Shown: piece by piece, positions 51,042 through 63,913 of the stretch
Layout: the number at the start of each line of letters is the position of its first letter
How positions within the stretch are numbered: position 1 is the first letter of the stretch
Source of the DNA: Varroa destructor
Taxonomy: Eukaryota; Arthropoda; Arachnida; Mesostigmata; Varroidae
Reading direction: 5' to 3'
DNA length: 64,000 bases
Assembly: GCF_002443255.2 (NCBI RefSeq)
Contig: NW_019211456.1
Span: 11,740,229 to 11,804,228, forward strand
Position numbers and translations under genes: made by a program
Notes under the pieces: model-generated
What the model was told of the DNA's origin: nothing
Database searches by the model: none
The model's input: the letters and a program-made list of their open reading frames with translations, nothing else

Positions 51042-53146
51042 ACACGCACGTAACACACACAGAGCCGCAAACACACGGATGCATACGAAGCATCTTTCTA
51101 TCTACATTTAGACTCGCATAAACCATACTCTGCAGTCCAGCATGACGGCAATCATGTTTTTTTTTTTGCATCTTCCGCACATACATCGTAATATGCACAC
51201 ACAAACATTGCTAGTTAACTCTGACTGGCCAGGATGATTGCTACTGTGATCGTTCTGCCAATGCGGGGACTACCACAGTGTGAATGTGATCAATCCTTGA
51301 TTGTTCCTGTGGGCTTTTTGTCTAAAGCGGCGTCACGTCGATTTTGGAAAAGTTATCGTCGTCCTCGTTGTACGGACATCATGAAACTTGCGGTAGTTAG
51401 CTTACTTTCTTTCTGTCGATGCCGTCCTTCGTCGAGTAGAGAATGAACGACCCGATCTTTTCACTTATGCCGAGTGTGTTGACGTGCGCGCGTGCGAAAA
51501 ATTCCAAATGAGATCAGATCGAATATATTCATTCATTCATTCAGCAATATGGTTGCTGCCGCCGACGCCCACCGCATTAAACGTCTCGATATGCGCAACA
51601 GTTTGTTCTTGCGCCTTCTAGTTTTTCGGCTGATAGATGATGGCGATTAATAGCTTCTTTCGATTGACTTCATTTGTCTTGTGGACGACGAAAAAAATGG
51701 CCACTTCAACTGTGCCAGTTGTGCGGCTGGTACCGCTACTACTGAAGTGCTAGTCAACTGCCATCATCGTACAAACACAGCACCACTTGCCGGTCATACG
51801 ATATGAACAAATACCGAGTTTGGTAGGAAAACCTGAGGAAAAACGATTTCTATCGAAAAATGTCGTTGCACGTAAAATGATTAAGACGGACAGAGGCGCC
51901 ACTGCGCCCGTCGATCCAATTCAAGGTACTCGTCAACATCTTGGAGCTATTAAAATCAAATGTGAGATTGTATTAGCTATTTTCGAAATTGTGCTTATAA
52001 GGAAAGGTGTCAATAAAGGTAGACGAAGCGGTACGACTTCACGAAGCAAATTAGCGCCTGTCATTTACCTGCTTGCCAGATTCCCTGTTGCACAATATCA
52101 CATTCTATATTCGCTATGTTGAGGTGTTCTTCTGATTTCGATATTCGATTTATATTTTTTTTATTTCTACCTGTGCAAAAGAGGCTCCCAATCAGTTTAT
52201 TGCTGCTGGCGTTCCAAGATCAGCAACTGAATTCTATCCATAATACGAAATTAGGTTGTTGTACTGATCTATTTAGAAACTATTTGCATATTAGCGCCGG
52301 GGAAAGGGGGCATGTTGAGACAGTACAAAGAGGCCTCTGTTGAAGTCGGTGTGAGATCGGAGCCGGTGCGGTTCTCTAAGCCCGACCTAAACTAGGCTTA
52401 ATAGAGTTTTCTCACTTAGATCACAGCGTGATACAACAGGCTTACTCAATATAGGTAGCCCCATATAGTACAGGCCGTTCATATAAGAGTGAGTTGGGGG
52501 TAACTGCTGTTGCGGCTATACCATAATGGACGTAATTGTTACTGCGACCGTCGAACTACGTTTCCCTTCAGACTTCGACGACTGTTGCACCGTGGAGCAC
52601 CATTGGGTGGGTAATTGGCCAACGATAAGCGACAGCAGGCCAGCTACCGAAATGCTATGTATTGCATTAAGCCCAGAAAAAAACTATCCTGGCATGAACC
52701 TCGCGGCCAGCTTGACTACTTCTCGGTAAGGATATGTCAAACAACCTAAAAGGGGCCTTAATGGTTGCTAAGCAGCAAAGTTCCGTGTAGTAGTGTCAGC
52801 CGGCTTGTATTCGGTGAGAGCTATCGTTTCGCCTTATCGCTCAGAAATGTTTGGAGTAAGCATACTCACATATAATGAATATTCAAGTTGTTTTGATCGT
52901 CTGTGCACGTACATTTGGTTATCTAGTATGAATAGGCAAAGCTACAATGAGATGTAATCATCTGTGAAAGTTTTTACTTCCGATTCTTTTCCAAAGCCTC
53001 TAGCGTGATGAAACAGTTGTTGTTTTTGACGGAATATTTTCATAATTTGATTTCCGATAAACATTTTAGAAACAATGCGCTCATCGTTAAAGTCAATGGA
53101 CTAAACAAGTAATACTAAGAATAAAAAGGCATCTGAATTGGGTATT
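51042..53146. other. Non-coding stretch, nothing recognised
   Basis: Contains the ATTC repeat and a plus-strand 111-codon frame (51787-52122) of chance length. No domain or splice pair is convincing. Confidence 0.5.
51527..51542. repeat. (ATTC)4 microsatellite
   Basis: Four ATTC units in non-coding sequence. Confidence 0.85.
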
Positions 53147-53467
53147 CTAGTAATAAAATGTTGATGTGTTTCCAAAGCGGATAGTGAACGTAGCGTTAAC
53201 TCGTGGCGTCGCCAAGAATAGTTGAAGGGAAGATAAAGTTAGTAAAATTCTAATTACTTCGATGGTTATGACGAATTCCAGATAGCTCCATAGGCCATTA
53301 ATCCATATATTCTGCCTGTTAAACACCAATCCCAGAAGTGTTTGATTAGAAGTATACCTACCATTTTTCAGAACAAAGCTAATTACTAAGCTTTGCAAAA
53401 TTACCAACCCTATTAAGATCGCGTAGACTGCCTGAGGATCACTGGTAGAAGGAACATGAGAAATCAT
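53147..53467 (-). CDS. Small open frame with two predicted membrane segments
   Basis: An ATG frame of 106 residues begins MISHVPSTSDPQ. Residues about 13-33 (AVYAILIGLVILQSLVISFV) and about 59-85 (LWSYLEFVITIEVIRILLTL) are hydrophobic enough for membrane spans, with NQT and NAT glycosylation sequons between and after them. It could be an exon of a multi-pass protein such as a chemoreceptor. AT-rich DNA read in a T-second frame easily gives such hydrophobic runs by chance, so confidence is low. Confidence 0.18.
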   Translation of the reverse strand: MISHVPSTSDPQAVYAILIGLVILQSLVISFVLKNGRYTSNQTLLGLVFNRQNIWINGLWSYLEFVITIEVIRILLTLSSLQLFLATPRVNATFTIRFGNTSTFYY

Positions 53468-56400
53468 GCGCCGGCCAGGCAAAACGCGACTCGGTCCTTA
53501 CAGGCTCGGAATTTAGGTAACCTAACAACCACCACAACCACATACCGGCTATTGCTCTCCATTCAAATTCACGCTAGGATCGCCGTCATTTAGCAGGAGA
53601 GCCTGCTCGTCGTTACCCAAACAGTTGTGTGCTTACGTGTGTATTGAAATGAAAACAACAGCCACATGAGAATCTACGTACTTGTCTCGTGATGTGTTAA
53701 CATAAGCCTACATGACGGACGCTAGAGGATTAGATAATGAGTATCCGATGGTACGGGAAAGTAGTGCAAGCGAACAAATCGGCTGAAGGTGAGCGAGTAG
53801 AAACTGCCGAGCGTAGGTAATCTGTCGGCTTGGACCTTTTATTAGAAGATTTTGGGCGTACTTTTCGCATTGTGGAATAAGAGCCTTATAGCGTTTTATC
53901 ATATGGAGGGTAGCCGCTCCGAAAGCAACAACGAGGGCTGGGGGGGGGACTCTGCGTATTCCTGTGCACGAATGGTCGTCATTACACGGGACCTAACGTA
54001 TTCACATAATACATTCCATCATCATGTCATGTAATAGATCTTTGTTCCACATAATGACGAGTTCATCCATTCCGGTAACAATTGTAATGAAAACAATGAT
54101 TTGGGTAGCGTGACTTCTTCTTTATGCAGAGGCCAAAAGGACCATTTGCCTATGTACGCTGGTCTCACTGGTAATTGCAATATGCAGCTTATAATGATGT
54201 GTACATTTCTATGAGCATTTAAATCATTGCCAATGCTTAAGTAGATGACGACTACATTGCCGAGGAAGAAAAGAAACTTTACATTAAACCCGTTAGAAGG
54301 ACGCTTCCTGACGTAAAGAAGCCGTCAAAAAAAAACACTAGAAACTGTTCTCATGTGCAGCTTACAGCTAAAGCTTACACGTAATGTTATCCGCAGGTAA
54401 CAGTTCTTATTTGAGTAAATGATGTTTTTCGTCTTCATTTTGAAAAATATGGATATTGCTTCACCACCAGATACGACCCTGAAATGACGGTGCACAAAAG
54501 TAATTAACCGGAAACTCAGATTCACTGTAAACATGTTTATCAGATCAATCCGTTAAACAAAATATATGTGCGAATTTTAGCAATATCAGATCAATTAATT
54601 ACTTTATGTGAGATCAAAGTTACATTGTTTGTATCAGCGCGAAAATGATTCATTCAAATTCAACATTATGTGCATGTAGATACATTAATTTGTACAGATG
54701 ATGTCCATTATTCTCTTGATCCGGAGTAAAATGAAAGCCGAAGAGAGTGTTTAAGACCGTTGTTGTCAGCAATCTAACGGATGCCTGTTCGTTATCGTCG
54801 CTTAAAAGTCATATATTGCTATGGCCAGTCAGACACTGCGACAATTTTTACGTAAGCACTACCCACAATAATCGCTTAACGTTGTCGCCTTCATATCATG
54901 TTAACAGAACGACACAGCACAAACAGATAAGTCGGCTAGCCCATATTCTGCCAGAAAAAAAAAAGGCGGAGCAGTCGACAAAACGTAACGAGAGGCCTTC
55001 TGCTCTCCGATGCGGACGAAGCTATAGACGATGCTCATATCTTATCGTATAACCAGATAGAGGAATATTGCCGTTGATGCAAATCATAATCATGTACAAA
55101 GCCCTCCGAAATTCATAAACACTATTTAAAATAGGCTTTATAAACCAAATCAGTATTAAAATTAAGCGCACATTGGCCCCTCCGTTAGTTTTCGGCAGAT
55201 GGTTTCTGCGGCGGACGGAAGCTTCCAGCATGCAAATGGTCCATTCTGTAGGCAATCCCGACGGAATCGGCCATGTAGTTGGTCTATCTGCGGTCGTCTC
55301 GTCGATGTATCGGTCCACAGAATCGTCGAATTCGTCATAGACCACTTCAACTGAGGGCTGCTAGTCAGCATACAGAAGCACTAATAGTAGCTTTTTCGAC
55401 CTTCTAGATCTCAAAATCGTAATTCTAATATATCTATAATCGTTGACTTCGATACCTCATGGCGTTAATTTGTCACCAAACACGCTTTTACGTGATACAG
55501 CCACCTGATGGGACGCACGATGGCAGTTGACGCGCTCTTGAAAGAGTTACGTAGAGTCACTAGGTTACTTATTGGAGCATACTATGCTATTTATCAAAAA
55601 CTCTGGGACGACGGCGACTTGACAAGGGCATAGAAGCAAGGAAATACACAAGACTATTGTAACAGAACGGCTGCTGACACACCGTTATAGGCTTGCATTA
55701 CAATAAGAATAGAAGGCCTGCGTGTAGCGGCGAAAAACCCTATTTCATCCACAGCCAGTGCCAGTTCTCCGCTTCTCGCCTTCGTTCACTCGCTGATGTG
55801 AGTTTCTAAAAGTCTGGCGCCTGCCATCGCGCACCCGCTAGTGAAATAGAGGATTTTCTACGAGCGTTCAATGCGCATTAGATCTAACCGGCCAACATTC
55901 TTTTCTCGATCTTCGTTATTCAGAAAATTCTTTGTTTTTTTTTTTTTTTTTTTGGTTTTCAAATTAACTTTTACCATAAAGTACGTTATTGGCTGTCCCT
56001 TCATCGTGGTCTACTAAAAATATTCTACATAACGCTACACAGTCCAATGATATTACACCAGGGATATCTTTATATCATACCGAATTTACATGTCCGTTAC
56101 ACAAATAGTGAGAATCCTAGCATGTTATAACTATTCTTAAATATAGCTGGTACAAAAAGAGTAATATATATGAAACATTAATTTTTTAGGCCGTTTTCAA
56201 GGAATAATGACGCCATTTCGGTTACGTCGAAAATCCAGATTGAAAATGATGTCGTTGAATCGTTGCTTTTCCCATATACTTTTCTAGCTGTATAATAGTG
56301 TGCAGTGATCACCGTATTACAAGGTATTTACAGGGCGTAAAAAAGAGCAATATACTCTCTCACTTGAAATCTGAATAGTTATTGCATGCTCGATAGCCAG

Positions 56401-56668
56401 CTAAAATAGTAGAAGTTTTTGGAGATTTAAAACGAACATTGTGATATATGAACTTCAACTCCTGACCTATTCAGCTAACAAATCGCACAGACCTAAGTTA
56501 GGCCAAAACGCGTTCGCAATGAAAGAACGAGAAGGATTTTGTTCAGAATGACCTTTCGTCGTACCATGTGTAGGCGCGCATCTAAAATTGTTTGTTTATG
56601 TGTACCATTCATCCATTCCACTAGCGGAAGTCCCTTACATGTATCCTTCGTCTATTGATACTTTGCAG
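53468..56668 (+). other. Presumed intron upstream of the Slp zinc-finger exon
   Basis: Ends in the TTTGCAG acceptor. I looked for the exon that should encode the first SHD helix (ending in a phase-2 codon for Arg/Lys-type residues) and did not find it. A Lys/Glu-rich frame at about 54.24-54.38 kb (DDDYIAEEEKKLYIKPVRRT at its start) follows a TAA and is probably chance. Confidence 0.45.
55935..55953. repeat. Homopolymer T run, 19 bases
   Basis: T run about 0.7 kb upstream of the Slp zinc-finger exon, too far to serve as its pyrimidine tract. Confidence 0.95.
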
Positions 56669-56941
56669 ACACCTGAAAGCGGAACTACAACGTCTGCGTA
56701 AGCGGGGAGCACTGCGACCTGGGCTCGATCCTGAACGGTCGTGTGCGCGGTGCCTCTCTCCTTTGGGCCGCGTTCTCAACCGGGGTGTGCAGTGCCCAGT
56801 CTGCCGCAAGAAGGTCTGCAAAGACTGCCGTCTCTACGATAGTGGAGTCCTCACGTCACCCAGTAGCGGATCCACGAATACCGGTAGCAGTTCAAACAAC
56901 AACTCCGCCCATTGGATATGCGTACTCTGTCAGAAGCAATT
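56669..56941 (+). CDS. Internal exon: Slp homology domain zinc finger (Rab-effector, synaptotagmin-like/Slac2/bitesize family)
   Basis: The 273-base exon follows a 'ctttgcag' acceptor and ends at a 'gtgagt' donor. Both flanking introns are in phase 2, so the exon is a symmetric module. Counting from the first whole codon (His1), a basic helix LKAELQRLRKRGALR leads into four Cys-x2-Cys pairs at 25/28, 42/45, 50/53 and 84/87 (CARC, CPVC, CKDC, CVLC). This order and spacing is the FYVE-like zinc finger of Slp/Slac2 Rab27 effectors, which bind GTP-loaded Rabs on secretory vesicles and actin-linked membranes; most members end in C2 domains. A Ser/Asn/Gly-rich stretch (about residues 57-80) separates the third and fourth pairs and is longer than I recall in vertebrate members. 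The first part of the SHD helix and the aromatic segment after the finger must lie in other exons, which I did not find. A rabphilin/Noc-type finger is the main alternative; the LKAELQ-R-GA-R lead and the CARC start favour Slp. Confidence 0.92.
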
Positions 56942-59900
56942 GTGAGTGTTTTATCTTTGGCCAGAAAAAAAACAGGCAATCGTATACACTGATTAGCTTT
57001 AGACACAAGAAGGAACAACGGCGCATTCGATCCGATAGGCCTCTGTTCGATGTTCGTTGATACCGATAGCTTACGACAAAACAATTTACTGGCATATTCC
57101 GTTCCATATTCAGGTCACAACTTAGTACAACTGATGAGTCCTAAGCAATCGCGGACTTTAATGTCAAACGTTGAAATCTCTCAGTATCACATATAATGAA
57201 GTATTTCGTCGCGCGCTGTGAATCACTTCGCTACCAAGTTTGCTTATTTGGTTCATCTATCAAGAATACCTGTATATCTCTGAACTACTATAATAAAAAA
57301 TACTTATGCTCGATGAGAGTACTGTATACTTAGAGCGTGTTTTAGAATTCCCGATGTATCGAGGCGTCTCTATCTTCGTCCTGGCGTAGGCTTACCACAG
57401 AACACTTAACTATTGTATTTAGCTAGCTAACTTCAGTATAAACTCACGTATAAGGTTGTGATTTTGGCGTACGCAAATGATTTCCATTTACTTAGTGTCT
57501 TCATACGTGGCTCGGGTCAACCTAGTGATTTTACTTTTACATTGCTCCCTTTGCCACTGTAATCAGTTCCTTTAGTTGTATAATCGCACACCTTCCGGCC
57601 TCCAGTCTGTTATTTCGTTCCCTCCAGCATCGTCAATTTCAAAAAGCCCATAGCGCTGGCTCCATTTGCTATATTGTATACTCTGTACAAAGATGCAAAC
57701 ATATAAAACTGTATACTATTTGTATTTACCAAGCTTAACAAAATATCTTTACGCTAATAAGCTACTCCGTGCTCATTGTGATGGCTCCGACCAAGCTGTG
57801 CTCGGTGTTCGAAGACGCCAGCAGCAACGACAGAATCGGGTTGCGATTTCAGGGAGTGCGCTGGTTGTACGGAAACTTTTATGTAGAAGTGGGATGTTAA
57901 GGGGAAAAGGCATACAACAAGAGAGGCATTGATGATGATGGTCCGTCATCTATTGCACAGCATTCGCTTCTATCCTCTAAGTTTTTTTTTCGGTGACATT
58001 TTTTCAGGTGTTTCCATTTCAATGTGATAGAAAAGTGTTATTTTTTGATTGCTCGGCTGAGTATTCGCATATCTGTTGGGCAGAAGTCCATTTGGCCTGC
58101 TGTTCTCTCTAACAAGCGATTTATTTGCCAAACCCCCCAAATGCTCTTACGGCCACCATTGGCGTCGGCGCTACTATATCACTGTCTTGTGTTGCTTTTA
58201 CAAGCCAGCAGAGCTAGCACAATCGTTTACAGTGTGCTTCGTTCGACCGATACCTTCTTCCGTCCTTTTATCTCCGACTTTCGCCTTTTTTCGGCCTGGT
58301 TCGCTTCTTTCCTGCCTAGCAGCACTTTATCGCGTCCAGCTTTTTCAGTCTGCCATTGTACCGCCGTTGCTGTTTTTCGAAATTGATAGTGGTAGCACCA
58401 GCAGCAATGGCTGTAGCCAAAATACAGCAACTGTGCCTGCTCGTCTTCCGCAGTCCACCCTGTCGCCCGCCCTAAATCAAAGGGCGCCAGCGTGGACTAT
58501 ATAACGCAACTCGAGCTACGCCCCAGATCTCATTGTCTATGAATAAATTCGTTTAAGTCTCGTCGAATTTCTGGGAAATTCGTAAAGGCAAGCAAGCGGC
58601 GTTCAAATACGTAGGGTTACCTTCGTTTTGGCTATCCGCTTGGGCTCAATCATCTGTTTAATCTTTTTTTTGGAGTAAAGCGACAGAGGTAAAAACGAAA
58701 AACCAGTCCTAAAGGTAGAACGGAATTTTTTTAAGAAAAAGGGAAAAGATTTACGGAAAATTAGCCCAACTTCGCTGTAATGACTGAAAGCAGGTCATCT
58801 TAAGGCACAGCACAGCGCCCAGTACAAAATAGGGGTCAAAATCCTTTATTTAAACATTTGCAGCATTGTCTAAAGAGCTCTTGCTCGTCAAGAAAATACA
58901 GGTGAATCATAGGCATCTTAAAATATGCATAGAATCTGGTGATATGCGGGGGAAGAGGCTAAGGAGGCTAGCGTGGCATCGCTGGCTGTTGAGCTGTCCG
59001 TGTGCTAAATTGTGGAATTTTACCTGGATCGTAAGAGGATAAGGTGTCTGTGACAGAGCAACCTAGTACGCCGTTGGGATGACAAAAGCCTAACCCCACG
59101 ATACAGATGACTGGTTATTTATGGTGGTACCGCACGGCAGCGGCCGGCAAAATATGTCCCTCCTCTTGTATTAGCTAAAGGAACATTCTAACCGAATATA
59201 CATGCTCTCTCTTCTAACAAGCCTCTGAATTGACAGCCTGTCGGATTATCTGCATCATTTATTTGTAATGGTCTTATCAGGAGCCACTGTGGCGTTTCCC
59301 CTAGGACAAGAACCTGTGTGATATTTAGGGCGCTCCTATTTTTTATGATGATATCGGGTTAGCTAGGGGGCATTATTATAGTATTCTAAGAAAAGCTATA
59401 CTGCGCTAAGCTTCGGGAAGCTATCCTGAACTTCATCGTAGATATGAAGGGCTCAAAAATGATTCAATGCAAGGGAAACCAGTTTGTCGATTCCACTTTG
59501 TTTCAGTCAAGTATTTAGTTGAGATTGGCGTTGTTGACCTACGCCCCGTGTCCCTATTTCAAAGGGCTATGCAATTCCTAATGTAACATTATCACGTGAC
59601 CCTAAGCTTGTGGCGGCACGATGTGGGAACCCGCGAACCGAAGTAGTGAACTGAACATGTGGTATATTATGTAAAATACAACAGGCGCCTTTAACTGTCA
59701 CTGTGTAAAACGGAATGTTGAAGACTATATGCTACATTTTCTTGTCGCCTCGAATCTACGGGTTTGGTCAACTTCATAATAATAAAGTACTTAGTTATAT
59801 CATCAAATAACGTTCGACATAGGATGAATCACACTGGTAATTTATCAGTAACCGGGTTCCAATACACCCGTGATTGAAGCTCGATTGAATTTTACTTGAA

Positions 59901-60308
59901 TATTGTGAAAGAATAAACTAGTTCTCTGCGATCGTGTGCCTTTTTCAACTCAAATAAAACCTAGCATTATATGTATATATATACATATGTGAAACTGTGC
60001 TCCGTTCTCAGCATATACGAACCGACGATCCTTCCTCTAGCCGGGTACAGGCATACATATAATGAGCTTACAAGTTTCTAATGACAGCGAAATGGATGAT
60101 CCGTGCTGCTGTCGACGATGATGATACGCAAGTTTGTTCCACTTCTCGTATTTAACTTTGACGTGCATCTTTTGGTCGACGACGCCATAGCAGCTGCATA
60201 CGGCAGCGTAGCGGATCCGTGATAGATAGATGTTTAGTTACGTGCTGTAAGCGCAAGGCAATTGTGGTGTGGTAATTTGACGGGACGGTGATATTGAGGG
60301 TGGAGAAG
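56942..60308 (+). other. Presumed intron downstream of the Slp zinc-finger exon
   Basis: Begins with the GTGAGT donor. At 58.34 kb a fine pyrimidine-rich acceptor (cgcgtccagctttttcag) is followed by sequence whose frame in the required phase stops after about 47 codons without charged or Trp-Phe/Tyr SHD content. A second AG at 58389-58390 fits the phase and gives a Ser/Asn-rich run, but neither is convincing. Confidence 0.4.
59969..59988. repeat. AT-rich 20-nt palindrome
   Basis: ATATGTATATATATACATAT is self-complementary. It is low complexity and probably a by-product of TA slippage. Confidence 0.8.
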
Positions 60309-60680
60309 TTAGGCTCTCAACTGGCAACAGTAACGGTATCTCGAGTTGTCCTTAACGTTGAGGCTGGTCGCCTGTGACTGGTCGTTGCTACCGCGATCGA
60401 CCGACCGCCGAAGCTGTCGTTGAACCTTTTTCTTTTGCTTCTTTCGAAGCTGCATCATAGGCAATAGTATACTAGATGGGCCGCGATTGCAGCTATAATG
60501 GCATCCACCCTGAAGCTGATGGAAAAAGCCGAGGTCGTTAGTAGTAAAATCATAGCGTCGATATCCTAAAAGCAGGGGCCGCTTATGCCAGTGATGCTGT
60601 TTTAGCCTCGAATGTCTTGTTCGTCGACTCTTACGTGCTCTCGCGTTCGTGTCCTCACACAAATTGCAACGCTGACAGCT
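60309..60680 (-). CDS. Candidate exon: basic, Cys/His-containing minus-strand frame
   Basis: The frame is open for 123 codons after a TGA, beginning SCQRCNLCEDTNARARKSRR. It continues with a His/Arg-rich stretch (HSRLKQHHWHKRPLLL), a segment FFHQLQGGCHYSCN and a strongly basic helix (MMQLRKKQKKKVQRQLRRSV) before a stop at 60309. It has no in-frame ATG before the MM pair, so it would have to be an internal or terminal exon; 'gttactattgaag' just upstream could serve as a weak acceptor. I recognise no domain, and chance is not excluded. Confidence 0.22.
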   Translation of the reverse strand, partial: SCQRCNLCEDTNARARKSRRTRHSRLKQHHWHKRPLLLGYRRYDFTTNDLGFFHQLQGGCHYSCNRGPSSILLPMMQLRKKQKKKVQRQLRRSVDRGSNDQSQATSLNVKDNSRYRYCCQLRA

Positions 60681-63309
60681 TCAATAGTAACAACCTTCAC
60701 TCGCGCAACTTGTCAGCCACTGGCGTCACGCCTATTGTTGCTACAGCCGTAATTGATAATGCAAAAAAGAAACAATTCTAGTGACAAACAGAAAACAACG
60801 ACGGCCGATACACGAGGAAAATTAATCACGCTGCTAGAATAGCATGAAAGATTAGTACGTTGACGTTGTTTGTCATCAGAAATCATTGATACTCTTTACA
60901 GTCGAACTTATATACTTGTTGTCATTTAGCCAACGATGACTAGGCAACATCATTACTATGAAGCTTTAATGACCTTGACCGTCGTTTAATCCTCGATCTT
61001 CAGTGGCCAGAAGATAAACTTCCTAAATCTATATAGCATGATAGCATTTTTGCCTACGGAAAACATATGTTTACCTTCTGCCATACGATGCACGTATCGA
61101 ATTACTGTGTTTATTCGATGTCCCCTTAGAAAATCCGAATACAAACCAATACATTGTACATACTGAATGATTGAGCATTTCCATATATGCGAAACAAACT
61201 AACTGTGGTCTTCTCGGATCTGTACCGTCCTCGCATTTTGTCGACGAAAAAAAGCCTGTTACAGATATGTTAAGTGGCTATATATTGAACGGCGAATCAA
61301 CATCGTGTAATTGATCTAGGTCAAGTGGGACAAATTCATCGAGTGAACATGACACTGCACATACATATTCTATAGAAGTCTTACGATAAATGTTTATATC
61401 GAAGACGTTGTAAGGGCGTTACGCATACGCCGACGAATCGCTATGCTATTTGATCAATCGAGAAGGGTTAAGTTGTGGCCGTGGCTAGGCAGGTAGAGGG
61501 CGCCTGAGAAGGTTGAGAGTCCGTATATGAAACGTTGTGCGCTGTGTGTCGAAGTACAATGCACACGAGAGCTTTAAAAATGGCGCCTTTCTGATGGCGC
61601 GAAAATTTTCCTTTGTTACAACTTCGTTGTCTAAAGATGAGATCCGCGTTGCAGTACAGCCAGTTCCCAGTAAAGCCTTTTCTAAGTAGCAAGCCAGTTT
61701 CGAGAAGCGAAGTAAATAGGTGGTTAGGATTACGGCTGTTCTCGAAACACCTGCTTCCGTCGCATGCCTGTATCTCATGGCAGGGCACCATTGCAGGTAC
61801 CTAAAAATCTAGTATTGCAGACTTATTGTGTAAAGTCCGGTAATTACATACATTCGTTTCCCGATGCATGAGGCTAAGACATGTCAACGCCGACACCTGG
61901 TTAAAATAGTATCGGATAATTCTAGCTAGTTGCATAAAATATAAGCTCATGTACGAAAAGATTTTGACAAAAAGAAATTTAGTTCATTCGACAAAGACAT
62001 TTCCTAGTTTACTAATGGCTATCATATTATGTCTAATAATATAGTATTCTACAAGCGACTTGAAAAGTGGAAATCCAATCAATGTAAAACACACCTGTTA
62101 CGTTCTCTTCGTTGAGAAAATACAGACTATGAACCAGAATTTTGTCTGGTCTCCTGAAAACTGACGCTTGGGGAAAAAATTAGCTAGAAATTTCTCAGAA
62201 GTTTTTTGGGACCCGCATTGCGTTGAGTTATCCTTTTTGTTGCTCGAAGTAAGTGTACGGAAGATGTCCTTTTTAACGCTGAATTAAATATTCTCACATC
62301 TCAATTTGGATCTACACATCGGAACTTCGCCTCTATGTAAAAATAGCAAAATTGAATATGCCGACCATCACGTGGCGAGACTACGAGACGACTTATAAGT
62401 TCTTACATCAATGGCAGCTTGCTGCTAGCCAGTGTTTTCTTTGCTTTATTACCACTTAGAATTCTACTATCTCTTAATAACCTGGGCTAACTTTATCAAC
62501 GCTGATTCCCGAAATATACCGATAGCCACTTCCTCGAGGCTACTGAGGTCTACGTACAATTAGTGTACAACGCTACCTTCTGTTTCGCGCATGCACTATT
62601 TTATTCATTGACGCTGAACTTATATGCCGCTCTCTCACAATGGATGCGAAATAAATTTGCTTTTTCGTATGTATCCTTTTCACTTCTGCACGGTCTATGA
62701 GATACGCCCTATGCAGCCTAGGGCTGCTGCTGCGATATTTCAACACTGCAGCACCGATACTGCCAACCACATGTCGCTCTGTTGCTGGACACTTTTAATG
62801 AAGGAAGACGGGCGATTGCGACAAACTTTTATCTACGCCTCTGATAGCGTCTGACTAGCGCAAGACCATGTACTTACGTAAAAGTGCGTATGACATATAT
62901 AGTATAGACCTAAATGGGTGTTTGTATCTGATTTTGGACGCCGCCCGTTGTTTCTTGTTTTATTCCCTTGCGTTACTTGTTTCTTGTTTGTTATCTGTCT
63001 CTGCCGCCCATCGGCTGTGCATGTTTCCCACTGTATCCAGTCACTGGCTACACACATGCGCATATATACACCCATATACAGTTTGTCTTGATCACTAGCC
63101 ATTTATCTTATCCGTGTCTATTGTTTTTTGAGCATAGGAACAGGAGGAATAGCAGAAAAATGACACGGAGGCAGAAAGAGAGATCAGTAGCAGGAAACTA
63201 CGTGGCGCTTTGCTCTCGTAGCTATCGCCATTGGTTTTCTTGCTCATCGCAAGGAGACTTATAAGGTTGGCACACGATTACGAGAGAAAGTCCTGTCTGA
63301 GTCAACGAG
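60681..63309. other. Non-coding stretch, nothing recognised
   Basis: Chance-length frames only (for example overlapping 97-107 codon minus-strand frames near 61.5-61.8 kb). No RNA gene, element or convincing splice pair seen. Confidence 0.5.
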
Positions 63310-63913
63310 CTAACTGACTTTTGGTGGGAAGTTGCGCTCCACATGTGGCCTAGGCCCCACGTGACATTTTGTTTTCTCCTCGAGGCCGACATTGCACCAC
63401 CTTTCCGTATTTCGCTCCTCTTCTATACTAAGTTCTCTGGGTGCTGCAGGTGGTTGGCGATGGACGCAGTGGCTCCACCTGTCGACTGTCGAGGGCAACG
63501 CGCGCGATAGTTCGCCATTTTTGCTTCACCCCGGTGATGGCGCTGCGGTCTTGTGGCGGCCGCGGTGGCTCAGTTCTGTCTCGTCCGCTTTCGTAGCCGT
63601 ACTGGTTGCTGTGGCGGGCCCATCGTCTGTCGGTTTTTCGTCTTCGGTGTATTTTGACTCCCAGCAGAAGGATCTGCGACGCAGGGTCGTTCTTCATCAG
63701 CGCCACTTTCTGCCGCTTGTTGCTCAGTTGTTTCGAAGTGAGCGTACGTTACGCCTGCTTCGGGTCTCTAAACAGCGAAGTGTTGCTAGTGCTGCCGCTG
63801 CTGGTTCACCGCTACCTCCTCACCAACATCGCCGCTTTGTTACAACTATTTCGAGTAGAGATAATACTCTATCCTATGTAGAATTCACAGCAGCATTGTT
63901 ACTGGTAAAGTAA
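63310..63913. other. GC-rich island with long overlapping frames on both strands
   Basis: The plus strand has a 174-codon open frame (63392-63913, no ATG near its start) rich in Ser, Val and Arg. The minus strand has two overlapping frames over about 63430-63780: one with TEQQAAESGADEERPCVADP, the other with LSNKRQKVALMKNDPASQIL. A further minus-strand frame (63498-63310) contains APRELSIEEERNTERW. Several frames being open at once reflects low AT content. I cannot say which, if any, is translated. The hydrophilic, Glu/Gln/Pro-rich minus frames look more protein-like and could be exons running leftward. Confidence 0.3.

Noticed and set aside
54240..54380. Lys/Glu-rich frame as the missing first SHD exon
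   Set aside because: It does not show the SHD helix pattern, stays open past the point where a donor would be needed, and has no consensus donor in the right phase.
58341..58502. Next exon of the Slp gene after the strong acceptor at 58340
   Set aside because: In the required phase the frame stops early and lacks the aromatic SHD segment; the alternative AG that fits the phase has a poor tract and no following donor.
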